Below are positions 50,197 through 62,823 of a stretch of 64,000 nucleotides of DNA, piece after piece. Source of the stretch: Oscheius sp. JU75 (taxonomy: Eukaryota > Nematoda > Chromadorea > Rhabditida > Rhabditidae). Every line of letters begins with the position of its first letter. Position 1 is the first letter of the stretch. The notes under the pieces are model-generated. The model did no database searches. It had not been told where the DNA came from and saw only the letters and a list, made by a program, of their open reading frames with translations. Location: NCBI GenBank assembly GCA_037178855.1, contig JASJZC010000004.1, positions 2,666,001 through 2,730,000 on the forward strand. Reading direction: 5' to 3'. The translations under genes were made by a program, and so were the position numbers.

Positions 50197-51347
50197 ATGA
50201 GATTCTCACTCCGAATTCATCCCTCTAACCAGGTTCTCCTACTCCATATCGTATTTGTCATCCGTTTTCTCTATCCTCTTCAATACTACATTTCTCTGTC
50301 GAAGAATCTCAACCTTTCTTCGGAGCCCATGTGGCAGATGACCTACGAGAAACCGTAATTTTGTAGAGACAGTTATTCTATGTGTCTTCTAGATACGAGG
50401 CTCATATCAATCAATCAATTTTAGTCTTCATCGACTCGACCAGCACTGAAAAGGAATCGAAACTCTTCATTTGTTATCTAAGAGCTTTTAGGCGTCGGCC
50501 TCGTTGGATGGCTGGGTCAAACAGACGGAGGAGGCGTTCCTCTTTGCCTCTTACAGAAATTATGAATTGAACAGCAAGTCGTACTCCCTCTTCAGATTGA
50601 AAACACAAAACGCATGGGTCAGAATGAGGTATTGAGCACCAAACTTCTAACACTAATAACATAGAATGATGACAGTATTTGCCTACAAGACCCTTTCTCT
50701 TCATACGGACTGGATAGTTTTCGCTCATGATGACACTTTTATCATCATCGATGAGCTGAAAAGATATTTCCGGACGTTAAACTGTGATGAGAAACACGTA
50801 GCGATCATTGGTACAAGGAATTTTGAAAAGGTTCCGACTCTTTTGGATCTCTAACCGAAACTATTACAGCCTCGACAGCACGTGAACCCCATTTATATCT
50901 TCTCTCGAGGTGCGTTCAAGGATTTGGCCTGGAAGTTGCACCAAGATTCTTCAGGTTTTTGCGTTTATGGGTAATAACTTTCGAATATCAGACTGTGGCC
51001 TGTCAGACTCTCTCTGGACATGTCTCAAAGATGTCAGCAAGCACAATCTGGACATGGACGACGAGTACAGATATCGGTACTTTTCCATACTTTTCCATGC
51101 ATTTGTTTGTTTTCCCAGATACTTCCCGATGAACCGGCACTTCTCCCCTCACGAGATGACAGAATACATCGAACAACACGGGTTCTACGACGACGGTTTC
51201 CAGGTGAGTCGAACAAAGAATTTTTCAAATACCCGTCAGATTATACACCAACTAAGCCGCTCTCTTCTCAGTTTCCATAGTCTCGAAGTCGATGACCTTC
51301 GCGTCTTGGATGTGCTTTTGAATCGAATTCGGGTTTGGAGACAGTGA
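50197..51347 (+). CDS. C1GALT/fringe-like (GT31-type) glycosyltransferase
   Basis: Type II membrane protein of the Golgi by family. After MRFSLRIHPSNQ the signal anchor is VLLLHIVFVIRFLYPLQYYI. A stem and SILVFIDST correspond to the first beta strand of the fold. The catalytic DxD-equivalent region is TDWIVFAHDDTFIIIDEL, followed by VAIIGTRNF and a SRGAFKDLAWKL segment, the place of the GGAG(Y/F)-x-LS(K/R)-x-A-motif in C1GALT enzymes. SDCGLSDSLWTCLKDVSKH matches the EDLxLGxC-like block but with changes, and the C-terminal end (PMNRHFSPHEMTEYIE) matches the HP-motif part. The junction near 50430-50493 is unclear: the only in-phase option uses a weak donor (gtcttc). Likely substrate is an O-glycan core, but the divergence means the activity is not certain. 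Confidence 0.68.
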
Positions 51348-51678
51348 AAAAAATCTGTTTTATTCATTTTTGGTGCATTTTTACAGGTCAAAACATAAAC
51401 TCTGTCAAATTTGAAAGTAAATGCCAAAATAACAAATTTGGTTAATGAAGGATTTGGAGTGTGAGTGAGTGCCAAGTATTATCTATAGGGTAGACAAAAT
51501 AAGTTGAGGAGACAATGTACAAGGGTCCAAGAGTTTTGAGGAGACACAACCTGATTTCTTTTCTTTCAAATCTGTTACTATGGAAGAAACTCTTGAACTA
51601 GCGGATATGATGAGGGTTGTTGCGGGAAACTAGCGGAAGTAGTAGGGGCCAATTCTGGTAAGTAGAGGGGATTCGGAG

Positions 51679-53467
51679 CTACATTTTTGGTCTTTTCAGT
51701 CCTAAGCCGTTGTTCATTCCGAGACCATTGATTAGCTGCTGTGCTTGAGGAATGTACATACCGTGCTGCGGAGAGAGAATATCCACCTGAACCGACGGAT
51801 TGTTTGGACGTTTTAGAGAGAAAACTCACATCACCGGGTGAATCGGAACCGTGATCAGTACTCAGAGGTAGACGGCCTTTTAGACAGACACAGCGGACTT
51901 CTCGTTCTCGCAGCAATGCTGTCACACGCTCCAGTTCTTGACGAAGCACTTGGTTTTGAGTCTAAGGTTTTTCATTGATTATTCAAGTGGATCTTTCTTA
52001 CCGCAAAGTTGTTTTTTTCCTGCTCAAGACCGTGTACTCGAGACACCATGTCATCATGTTCCTCCTTCTTTCTCTTTCTATACCTTACGGCCGCGGCCTT
52101 GTTCCTTTCAAGGATAGTCATCCTAAGTCTTGAATCCTGGCCATTACAGTTTGTTTCGTCGTACCTTCTCTCGTCTGCGGGCAGTTCGGTCGTTGCGGCA
52201 GCTCGACCACGACCACGACCGCGACTACTTGGAGTGGGAGAGTCTTCGCCCTTGTCAAAGGACATTAGAGAGCCGCCGGGAATGGCCACGGTAGGCATGG
52301 AACCGGCAGCCATGGCGCCAACTCCGTCCGAATCGAAGTAGCCGCGGAGAGGCTAAACGACCATTGTTCGCGTTTTTTAACGATCGAGTAAAGCAATTAT
52401 GGATATCCATAAGTTCTAACATTAGGATTCAACTCACCTTTTCCAGTTGGCTCAGAGACGGTTTGACATCTCTCGGATCCCAGTTGGCATCGGCATTAAG
52501 TCCGCTGAGGAGTGAAACTTCTGGTACTCTGATCGGACTAGTCTGCTTTCTAAAAGATATTCGTTTTCCGTTTCGACTCTAGACTTACGGCTGTCGAGAC
52601 TCTTTCGTGGAATCGGACAAATTTGTAAGGGTGTTTGTTTGTCTCGGGGAATGATTCGGACTGATTCCGGCGATTTTCGGAATAGACAGAAGTCCTCCAC
52701 TTGTGGTTGGAAGGACTGCCGCAGCTGCTGAGGTGACCAGACCGAGAACTCCGGCCGAGTTTGGAGCAGATCCGGATGGCGTCAATGAAGAAAATATAGA
52801 GGAAAGGTCTCTGTAACTGTAAGATCACTCTAGAATAAAGTTTCTTACTTGTTGAGGTAGTTTATCGTGTGTAATCGGTCACCGTGCATATCGAGTACCG
52901 TATTCAAAACATCGGCAGTTCTTGGAGCTTGACCCACATCACTACAGGCCTGCTGTAACAATTTTGAAATGTCGGCTGTCTTCAAGTTTTCACTAGGATC
53001 CATATCCGTCGTTAAAATGCTAATGTTTGAGAAAATGCCAGGGGATTGTGATAAAGTTGTCGACAGCTTCAATGTCGGAGCTGCACTACCTAAATGTTAA
53101 TCTTTTTTAATCGTTTGTGCTCTTTACCAGTGGCTGTCGACGGTAGATTAACTGGAGCCGCCACAAGACCATTCGCCTCAAGGACTCCGGCCGAGATCCT
53201 TCGATTTGCCTCGGCAAATTTGGCTTCGAATGGGTTCAACGACATGCATTTGTGCATCAATTCGGCGGTGGAGGGAAACTCCAAACCGCCCGGTGTCAGA
53301 CCTCCCAAAAGACCTTTGTGCTCCGACAGATCCAATGTCGTTCCAGAAGCACCATCGCTGATTTGTACTCGCTGAAATGGTTCTCTATCCACGATTCCAT
53401 TTTCACCCACCTTTTTTGGCGTCTGAGAAGAATCCAGTTGGCCGCTTGACGTAACCACGGTTGTCAT
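51679..53467 (-). CDS. atf-7: bZIP transcription factor of the ATF-2/ATF-7 class
   Basis: Starts [20 protein letters not shown]. The N-terminal half has the conserved block [16 protein letters not shown]. The middle contains [20 protein letters not shown] and Ser/Pro-rich stretches. The basic region reads [20 protein letters not shown], with Tyr at the site that is Cys in most bZIPs, and then the zipper [17 protein letters not shown]. The last exon joins by a 43-nt intron ([19 protein letters not shown]) and ends GLGLKRPKM at 51679; the longer unspliced frame to 51578 was rejected. In C. elegans ATF-7 is a substrate of the p38 kinase PMK-1 controlling immune and stress genes. The gene converges on the glycosyltransferase, 331 nt between stops. 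Confidence 0.8.
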
Positions 53468-53817
53468 GCTTGTTCCAGCATTACAATAACCAATAATTAA
53501 AATCTAGAACATAATTGGTATTGGACACAGAACACGCGTGATAAAAAAATATTGAACCGACCAGCGGGCTTCCAGCAGAGTTAAGAAATTAAAACACATT
53601 TAATCAACAAAATGTGGGGGAAAAGTCAACAAACGTGGCATAAAATAGCAAAACGAAGGGAAAACGAGGCGTAACAGCTAACTGGGAGAGATTGCGACTG
53701 TCTGAGAGGCGACAGCTCGGATGCTGGCGCCGTCAACCAGGATTAGAAGGAGATACGCGGGAGAGAGAAAAGCTAAGCGGATGAGCAGATCATATTGATG
53801 CGGAGAGACTGCTACTT

Positions 53818-56800
53818 TTAATGTTCGTGCTCATCATCGGGCACCCGGACATCGTCGATCTTCAGGATCATGCGAACAACCTAAAATGTTTCTCAAGTTG
53901 TTTAGAAGAATAAAGGTTACCTGTGTAGCGAGAGAGATCTGTTCCTTCTTAGAGAGGAGAGTCTCAATGACCTTCTGCTGTTTCATGTCATTTGTTCCAG
54001 AGAACATGGCATCGATACCCAGGTAACTGTTTCCAGACTCGATTTGCTTCTTCTGAACAAAATAGATTAGTAAAAAAACAAAAAGACGAGCTATAAACCC
54101 CGTAAAACAACTTTTAAAGTCAAGGCCACGTGACACGCAGCGGTCTACGTACGATAAACTAATCGACCTTCGGAAACAACACACACCATTGACTGGGTTT
54201 GTGCGAAGTGAAAAAGTCCAAATGCGCGAGTATCTTCCCATCGCATTGAGAATGTAAACATGTGTACTTCAACTCAGAACATCTTTGAACAAATCAGTTA
54301 GGATTCAGTATATTTGAGGATAGATTCAACTTTTTCTGGTGAAATAATAATACCTTCAGATCGGAGAGAGCCTCTATGGGTCCAAGTCCGCTGTTTTCGG
54401 CCAAGGCGATGGGGATAGCTTCAAGAGCGTCGGCAAAAGCACGGAAGGCGTACTGTTCAATACCTTCGATCTGAAGGAGAGTTCAGCGATGACGTTGGAA
54501 ACAGACCTTATCAGCTTCAGCAGCCACCTTGATGGCACAGGCGACCTCAGCCGAACCTCCGCCATAGACAATACGATCATCGCGAACGAGATTACGGATA
54601 ACGCAGAGGGCATCATGCAGACTGCGTTTGGCCTCGTCGATGATCATCTTGTTACCACCACGGATGAGAATAGTCACGGCACGGCTGTTAGGGCACTGCT
54701 CGATGGAGAGCATGCGATCACGGGCAGCTCCAAAACTGATTTCGCGGACAAGTCCGGCAGTACCCAACTTCTTTTCATTCAGTTCCGAGAATCTAAAAAA
54801 GAAATATAATAAACTACGACGAACAAATGACATACCGAGGTACAATACGGCCATTAGTTGCAATAGCGAGAAGTTCGATTTCGGGACCACCGACCCATCT
54901 TACAGCAGGAAGATTGTGATGATGAAGAAGATGATTGGCTTCATCGTCAAAACCCCATTGACAAATGGCGAGGGTAGCACCGCTTTCTTTGACCTAATAA
55001 GTTTTGGTAAGAAAGACTTGACAGATATAGTACCTGCTTGATCATCGTCTCAAAAGTCTCCTTCTCATACTGACGAAGCTTCTGGAAGTCTTCTGTGGAA
55101 GTAATATCGAGCTTATGCTTAGTCTTGGGCTTCGGGGGCTCGAACGGGCAGGTCAGGATGGCGATCTGAATTTGTATTATCTAGAAAGTTGGCGTGTATT
55201 TACCTTGGCGTTCTTGATCTCTTTGGGCATCTGGGGATGCGACATGGTCTTATCAATGACGATTCCCTTGACCAGCTGAGTGTCCTCCAGACGACCTCCG
55301 ACCTTTCCTTCCATCTTGATCATCTCGAAATTTACATCCTTCTTCTCAATGTCGGCAACGCTCAGGACAGCATCGACAGCAATTTCAGCGAATTGGCGGA
55401 TGGAACGGTTCACACTAAATGAAACTATGAAAAGCTTTCCCAGAACACTTTTACATCTTGCTTCCGAGAGAAGTTTGTGCCGTCTCGACAAGACGTTCGC
55501 GATCCTTGACAGGGAATCGGTCGGCAATTTCATCCAGGGTCTCAATAGCCTGAAATATGAGAACATAAGGGTCGGAACGAATGTCAAGGCTTACCTTCTT
55601 GCACGCGAGATCGAATCCATCAGCAATCTTCAAGGGGTGGATCCCCTTGTCGACGAGATGCTCGGCTTCCTCGAGGAGAGCTCCAGCAAGAACTGAAAAA
55701 CAATAAACTATAAAGAACCCGGAGTCGCGTGTTCTGGACTAGAAAAGTCAGAATAATCGAATAGGTAAACATGTAATTTGAAGGCGTGTATATTAGGTGA
55801 GAACATCAGATGGGAGACATAAGTTTGTTCAAAAAGTAGGCGGAGCAAGCTGAATCCAGTCGCTAACGGATTAACGAGCCTCTCAAACTAATCACATTAT
55901 AAAGACGAACAGAAACCTCACAAGTCAGATTGAAATTGGCGAAAAAAAAAGACTGCAAAGATCTATCAAGGGGCTCTTTTCCTGCATTTGGTTCATTGAT
56001 CTGCATGTGCTGACCTCTTTCCGATGCTAATTAACGCTTCATTTTCTCTCCAGACCCCCGTCGCCGGGGGGAAAAGAGCAAGCGATCAGAAGATGTATAT
56101 GGTAACTAATAGCTTGGTTCAATGAAAATGAGCTTTATATCAATAGTGCCCGGATTGAAAGAAACCCATTTAATATGGAAACACTTTCGAAATCGAGAAG
56201 GAAAGTGCTTTTACGGGGATAAGGAGCTTGCTTGGAAAGATTTCCTGGTCGGGCCTTACCCCTCAAAAAATCAATAGGCTTGAGCGCGCGCTGACTGAGT
56301 GGATGGAAGGGGGGCGAGAGCACGAAACCACGGAAAGAGGAGGGAAAACGAGGAGGTAAACCACTACCAATGCCAACAAATGGTTGACCGGTCTAGTTGA
56401 TGGGCGCTTTGCATGATTGTCACGGCAAACAACCAGGACCAACACACGTGTGTTTGAGACGCCTGGGTAAGAATCATTAAAGGTATTCAAGAAATTAGTT
56501 ATGAAGCAAATGAAAAGAAGTTGAGGAAGTGCACCTAATGTCATTATCGGAGACCAAAGAAATAGACTGGTTATGATTGCCGATGTTGGAATGACGCCTT
56601 TCGATAGATGCTCAAAAGACTTAGGAACGTTAGGTCAAACGCTGTGGTAAAAACAATAAGACGAACATACGTAGTCTTTCCCTGATAAAGAGAATGACAC
56701 TGAATCATAGAGCGAAAGGCAGATAAGAAACGATCTTCCTAACGCTGCTAAAGAAAGAAGCTCAGACACAAAGGGGAGTGACGAACAAAAACAAATATCC

Positions 56801-57576
56801 ACACATGAACGGTGAGCAAAGCGCGTGTAGAGTGGAAAGAGGCGCAGGTGCACAAGTAACACCTGTTCTCGTCTATTCTTAAGAAAATCGCCTATAACGG
56901 GGATTGATTGCGAGCCACATCTTTGTATAATGTTGCTTATTGCATGAACAGCTTGGAGGTCCGCAGCTTTGAAGACACGGGTTTTTCTTGTAAGAGCGAT
57001 GGAACTATCCCTGCCACTTTCTTTTTAATGAAACGGCAACGTTTGTTAGAGCAAAGATTAGTGTGCTCGAGGAAAACATCGATGAGCGTAAGCTTGCATC
57101 AGTTCACTCTTCATGAGAAGAAATGAATAGTCTTGTCGAAAGAAGACGAGACTCCGAAACAGTAGGTGCACTTACCAACAACACCAGTAGTTCCATCTCC
57201 AATCTCGGCGTCTTGAGACTTGCTCAACTCGACCATTAGTTTAGCGACGTGGTGCTGAACATCCATCTTTTCCATAATCGTAGCTCCATCGTTGGAAATG
57301 GTCACTTCGCCGTCTGGAGAGACCTAAATTGTATACGTATGACACAGTATATTAAAAAGAACACATGGAACGCATGAATCACACACGACTTACAAGCATC
57401 TTATCGAGTCCACGAGGTCCCAATGAAGTTTTCAAAGTGTTGGCGACGGATCTGGCAGCCATGATGTGAGATTTTAGAGCATCAACGCCGGTCTGACGCT
57501 TCTGCCTCTCCTGGTCCCTCATAAGAATGAAGGGACGCCCAAACTCGTCAAACATCAATTGGGCTGTTGAACCCAT
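53818..57576 (-). CDS. cct-5: T-complex chaperonin subunit epsilon (CCT5/TCP-1 epsilon)
   Basis: One of eight subunits of the cytosolic CCT ring that folds actin, tubulin and other proteins with ATP. The start [20 protein letters not shown], then [20 protein letters not shown], is diagnostic for the epsilon subunit. The ATP-site blocks [17 protein letters not shown] and GDGTTGVV are present, and the later [19 protein letters not shown] and [12 protein letters not shown] blocks are intact. It ends VPDDEHEH at 53818. A 1,483-nt intron (55693-57175) splits the gene after GDGTTGVV, far longer than the others (35-60 nt). An acceptor (tttttag) lies 12 nt before the ATG, consistent with trans-splicing. 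Confidence 0.95.
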
Positions 57577-58323
57577 TTTGGTTTGAACCTAAAAATTGAG
57601 CAAATTGGATGAAAAATAGGGAAAGATTGAAAAAAATTTGATACAACAAAGAAGTCTGGTTTGCAGTAGCAAAAAAAGCGTGAGTTGCGCTAATTGAGCT
57701 AATGGCTATCAAACGAGTACAATGAATCGAGTGTTTTCGGTAGGGTAAATTAAGGGTGGATAGAAACATAGAATACCGAACACGTGCAAAAAGAACAAAC
57801 GAATAAAAATCTAGTTTACAACACCCAAACAATAACGGGCAAAGAGAAAAATAGATTTCATCCTACTCTCGATACTAATAGTTGAAGAATTTATGAAAAT
57901 GAAATCACAAATCGAAAAAAGGATCGTAAATTTGGGCGGCAAACGACAGAAAGAATCAATCTGAACAAGCTTCTCGAATGATGTGATGTCACTCGGCAGA
58001 TCGTTGCAGGACCAATGTCGGAAAATCGCGCGCGAGCTGCATCGTTTTTGGACAAAAAAAACTCGAGAGCTATACGGTTCTGTTAAAAAAAAATCTTCAA
58101 TGGAACATGCTTCGGTATTGTAACCGTTGTTGGAAGTCATACACAAAAACGGTTCTCGGAATAGTGTTTCTTTACAGTGAAAAAAGCTGGGATTGATACC
58201 CACAATAACATGCCTAAAATGGGCACTACATGAGATCACAACGACTGGGAACAAATATCATGAAAACGAAACAAAAAGTGACCGGTTTGGAAGAGATCAG
58301 ACAACTAGGTACAAAACAGAATA

Positions 58324-59736
58324 TTAGGAAGAGGTGCGACGTCTCTTATTCGTACTGGTATTCAGCTTGCTGTTCTCGCCGTCATCGTAAGCAGCCTCAA
58401 GGATTTCGGTGGCAAGCATCGGGCATTGCTTCTTCAGACGCATCCAATCCTGAAAATTTTTTAAGAGCAACTGTCCCATACTTACATCAGTAGCTGTGAG
58501 AGTAGAACGATTTCTGGCGAACAGAACAGCGGCCTTCTTGAAAACGCGATCATCGGAAAGGCGGTAAGACATCTCAAGACGAGAGAAGACGTTGTCGACC
58601 GTGATGTTTCGGCCGAGACAGGCCATCAAACAGTTCTTTAAAGGCTGTACAAGAAATCTAAAACGAGGTTCAAGGGTGTAACATTAGAATAAAACCTATC
58701 AGCAGCGTATATTACATCGGGTGTGAGTTCATCCAACTCGGGAACTTTCATCGTGTATATGAAGTGGATTACTTTCGTCATGACAGCAATGCTGACGTCT
58801 TGAATGACAACTTCTCCTTCCTCAAATTCCTTGTTTCCGGCCTTTAGCAATCCTTCGAAGTAAGCAGATCGAGCAGCAAGAATGGCTTTATGCAGACGGA
58901 ACGTTTTTCGCTCGCCAGACGGTTCTTCGATGTGAACTTTAAAATCAGCCAGAGCACTGTCGTGAAGCAGTTTTTCCAGGCTGGCCTCCTTAAAAAGATC
59001 CACAGTGGTCGGAGCGAGCGAAAGACGAGAATTAGTGAGACTCGAAGAGCTGGCCAATTCGGGAAACGTATCATCGAGAGGATCGACCGAATAAGAATTG
59101 GGCTCGCCGAACACGGTCATGTCAGTCTGAATTCTCAGCACATCGTTCGGAAGATAGCGTTGACTACGAGCCTGAAGAGGAGTGTACGACTTGCATATGA
59201 AAGTAACAACCTTGAGCTGTTCAATACTGAAAAACTTGCTGGCAGTCACGATACCTCCTCTGTTAATTGTGACCACTGCTTTGTTTAAGGCGCATCCGCG
59301 GGGGCCATCCATCGTATCAATGATGAAGTTGACACGGAACTGAAGTTTCGGCATGGGACATTCTGCAAAGGAGTTGATTGTTCAAACTTCGAACGAGGCT
59401 TACTCGATATCTGCAGGAACAAGGACAAATAGCCTGAGCAGTCATCATCTTTGCCGGTAGGAAAGAGCTTCAGCTGAAACTCGTGATCATCGTCACCGAA
59501 CCGGGATCCGGTGATGCAGTCTCCAGGACTACTGATCTCCTGATGAACACTGAACTGCGCGATGTCCCAATGGTGTTTGAACTCAAGAGTCGGCATGGTA
59601 GTTGCACATTTTGTGAGGCTGCGGTTCGAGTCGAAGCAGAATGTTCTGCAAAAAATGCAATAAGAACGTTTATCGATGTGGAAATAGGAGTGAACAAAAC
59701 CTACTCGTCGTCGTCGCGCTGATTCTCCAAATCCAT
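58324..59736 (-). CDS. MATH-BTB protein, SPOP/BATH-type CUL3 adaptor
   Basis: Adaptors of this type bind substrates with MATH and CUL3 with BTB. The start MDLENQRDDDE is followed by a MATH domain (from PTLEFKHHWDIAQFSVHQE through LQFRVNFIIDTMDG). The BTB is clear: LLHDSALADFKVHIEE, RLHKAILAARSAYFEGLL and VMTKVIHFIYTMKVPEL. The post-BTB helices (YAADRF, then LVQPLKNCLMACL) follow the family, and the tail ends NTSTNKRRRTSS, a basic nuclear-signal-like run. One acceptor (cctattttag) is 16 nt upstream of the ATG. The gene is collinear with the phosphatase upstream, 285 nt apart, which is operon-like spacing. The stop is at 58324. Confidence 0.87.
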
Positions 59737-60021
59737 CTCAGTTGGGCGACTTCTAAAATAGGAACAAGATTTGAAAAAAAAAAGAAGTTATGATAAGCCA
59801 GGACTTGAAACCGAACAGAGAAGGAGAAACAGAACAAAATTATTGCTTTACCACTCATATTCATAAATAAAGGGAAGAAATATCGGATGTTTGACGAAAT
59901 TCAGTTTACAACAAATACCTAAGGAGGCAGTGAAAGATAATAATCAAGATCATGGTTACAATAACGTGAGCTCAGTTACCTGTGGGACAGACGAGAAAAT
60001 AAATTACAAACAAAACAATGT

Positions 60022-62558
60022 TCAATTATTCCCTAATCCGACTAGACGCTTCATAAAGCCATAAATGCGACGAATCTTGCTCGGCGGTTCATTGAAATCG
60101 TAATGTTCTACCGTCTCTCCACGCAATTCGTCCAGCTTCGAGAGCGACCATTTGGATGCACGAACAGGACTATTGGCCTCCTGAAAAGACTGATAGAAAG
60201 TGTAAAATAGAAAACCAACCTTTGCAGGAGTCGATGGTTCACTACGCATAACTGGATGCTCTTCATCGAGTCCCATAACCGGACTGCCTTCAATTCGCAT
60301 ACGACCCACGAACGGAGTGATTCCAGCAGAAGATCCGGCAGTCATTCTAGACGGTCTTTTCCTACTTCCCTGCAAATCAAACAAGTTGCTCAATGAGCTA
60401 GCAACTAACGTTTTCCATGTAGAGCATACTCCTGACAGGGGTTTGAGAGGTGGAGGGTGTAGCAATAACATCGTTGATCGGGTTTTGATTGCGCTCGCGA
60501 GATCTTGTGATGACTCCGGACACAGTCACTGCCTCGACCGTGATGGAAGCAATTCCGACGTTAGTATCCGTCTTGATAAGAGACACACGACGAGCAGCAA
60601 CAGCGATTTTTCTAGCAGGCGTCTCAACAGTTAGTGTTAGTCTCAAACAAAAGAGGAATACCGTTTGATCATCGTTGGTTGCGCCCATGATGCGCTTGGC
60701 GGCGCTTCTCGTCTTCGGAGCAATTGTGATAGGTGGTGGAGTCGTAGAGGTCAACTCCGTAGCCGCACCAGAAGCGAGATCTGTCGGCTCTTCCTCATCC
60801 GAATGACTATCTTCATCGTCCTCGTTACTTCCCTCATTCGAAGATTTGACTACAGCAGACAGGGTCGAAGTAACAATCAAGTTCTCCTTCGTTTCAGGAC
60901 AAGGTTCATCATTCTAAACCAGAACGTAGCCAAATTATCCACAAAAAAAACGTACGAACTCAACAGTCTCGTCAAGTTCAATAACAGGACTGCTTTTTTC
61001 CTTGAATGACTCCCTGAGCTTTTCCTTCATCAGCAGACGAGCTTCGATCTCCTCTTCTTCGTCATGAGTCAAGAAACCTGGTCCACGATAATCAACCGCT
61101 GAAAACGAAATGAACTGGATAAGAAAGCAAAACTTACAAACAAAGTTATTGTCAACAGCTCCCTCGTACAGAAGAGGAACACGTTCAGTCCAAAGCTTTT
61201 GCATCTTTCCAGGTGCCAGATGTATCATAGCCTCTGGATCCATGAGAAACATTTCGTCGACCGACTGCTGCGGAGAAAGTATCTCGTCGAAGAACGGATT
61301 GTAGGCATCGATGTCGGCGGTGACCGGATCAAAGACCACCTGAAATAGTCTCACTGTAAGAACAAATAGTTTGATGTTACCACAACAGCACTCAGATTGT
61401 CGGCTCTCAAATTTCCCCATCTCCTCATAGCCTGATATAGGATGACTCTTGCGTGGTTCGGCTGTTTTTCACGAAGTTCCGTTGGGTCAGACTCTTGCTC
61501 ATCATTGATGACTAGCTTCTTCTCTTCGAGCTCTACGTATTGCACAATCTGAACGACAGTGAGAACAAGAACAACTCGAAAAAACCTGCTGATGACTGAG
61601 AACGTTGGTGATGCCATCAGAGACGATAACTATGCACGAGTCAGCGTCTGTGAGCTTCCTAACGGCAAGATCTGGCTCGGGAGAGACGACATATTGTCCG
61701 GTAGCTTCGCAATATGACCAGAGGTCACCGAGACTTCTTGCCACAGCCAAAAATGGGATGCTTTCCGTCGGAGTATTCTTCTTGATAGGACCAACATGAC
61801 CTCTGGCAGGTCTTGTCCACACGACTCTTGAAACGCCGCTTTTCACTGCCACACGTCCACCGGCTAGCTCAATTCGAGTCATTTCCTCCAGAGATTCAGG
61901 CTTGTGGTCAATCGTGACTCGTTCAACATCAACTCCAAACTTTCCGTCTGGCAGGGCTTAAGATTTGGTTGCAACAAAAACAATTGAAAAAAGCTCACCT
62001 CTATAGCTGCCGATGATGATGGCTGAGTCACCAACGTGACCTGTATAGAGCTTTCCATTTCGAATGATGGCAACGCTGGATGTGGTTCCTGCTGTACTTT
62101 CGTAGCCAGAGGCTGTGCGCGGCCATGTTCCAACAACTTTTGTCATTTCTTCGTGTGTGGTGAGAAAGCCTTCTTTAATGGCGGCCAGGATGTCGTTGTC
62201 ATTTTCCGACTCGAACGTCTCGCAAGCCTACAAGTATTGTCAATTAGATAACTTTTTGAAAAACGTATTAAATCGAGAACTGAAAGCAAACCCACCATTA
62301 TGTTGCCCAATAAATTTTTGCGAACGAAATCACTGGCTTCCATGCCGCCATGGCCGTCAAAAACGCCAAGAAAAGTAAATTTGACACTTCCATCCTCGTT
62401 CCTAATTGTTTCAATATTTACTCGGTCCTCCATGTACTTTCTTCCTCCCTGGAATATCGTTTAATCAAATGAAAAGTTGAAAATATTACCTGATTTGCAG
62501 CGACAGTGATTCTGGCATTGGATCCGACTGGGAGACTACTACCGGCTTCTATCTTCAT
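60022..62558 (-). CDS. PPM-family Ser/Thr phosphatase, PPM1D (Wip1)-like
   Basis: Metal-dependent PP2C phosphatase. Motifs in order are GGRKYMEDR, FTFLGVFDGHGG, ASGYESTAGTTSS and GHVGDSAIIIG. Then come RVVWTRPARGHVGPIKKNTP, FLAVARSLGDLWSY, CIVIVSDGITN and LRADNLSAVVV. The insert containing VVWxRP and GHVGP and the GDLWSY box are specific to the PPM1D/Wip1 branch, whose mammalian member inactivates p38, ATM targets and p53 after stress. All metal-binding aspartates are present. The C-terminal third is an acidic Ser-rich disordered tail (SNEGSNEDDEDSHSDEEE) followed by basic motifs, ending KRLVGLGNN at 60022. An acceptor (atttttcag) is 11 nt before the ATG. Confidence 0.88.
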
Positions 62559-62823
62559 GATCCTTAAATCTGAAAAATGTCGAAAATTGAGATGAAGTAG
62601 TGTTTGACAAAAAACCGTAAACAAGAAAAGTGGCCGTTTGGTAAGAAGTAAAATGAGCGGGAGAGCGACGATTGACGTCACAGAAATGGGGAGGGGGGTT
62701 ACGAGCGTCTCGACACGATTATCATAGTTGAGCGCGTTTCGACGGCAAAGACACCAGTTTCACGAGAAGAAAGATATTACACAGAAAGATTATTCTGGTC
62801 CGGTCCTATTAGCTGCAGCGCTT

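Noticed and set aside
51578-51678. Extension of atf-7 to the stop at 51578
   Set aside because: That reading requires retaining a 43-nt intron with good GT-AG ends; the spliced form gives a better C-terminus ending at 51679.
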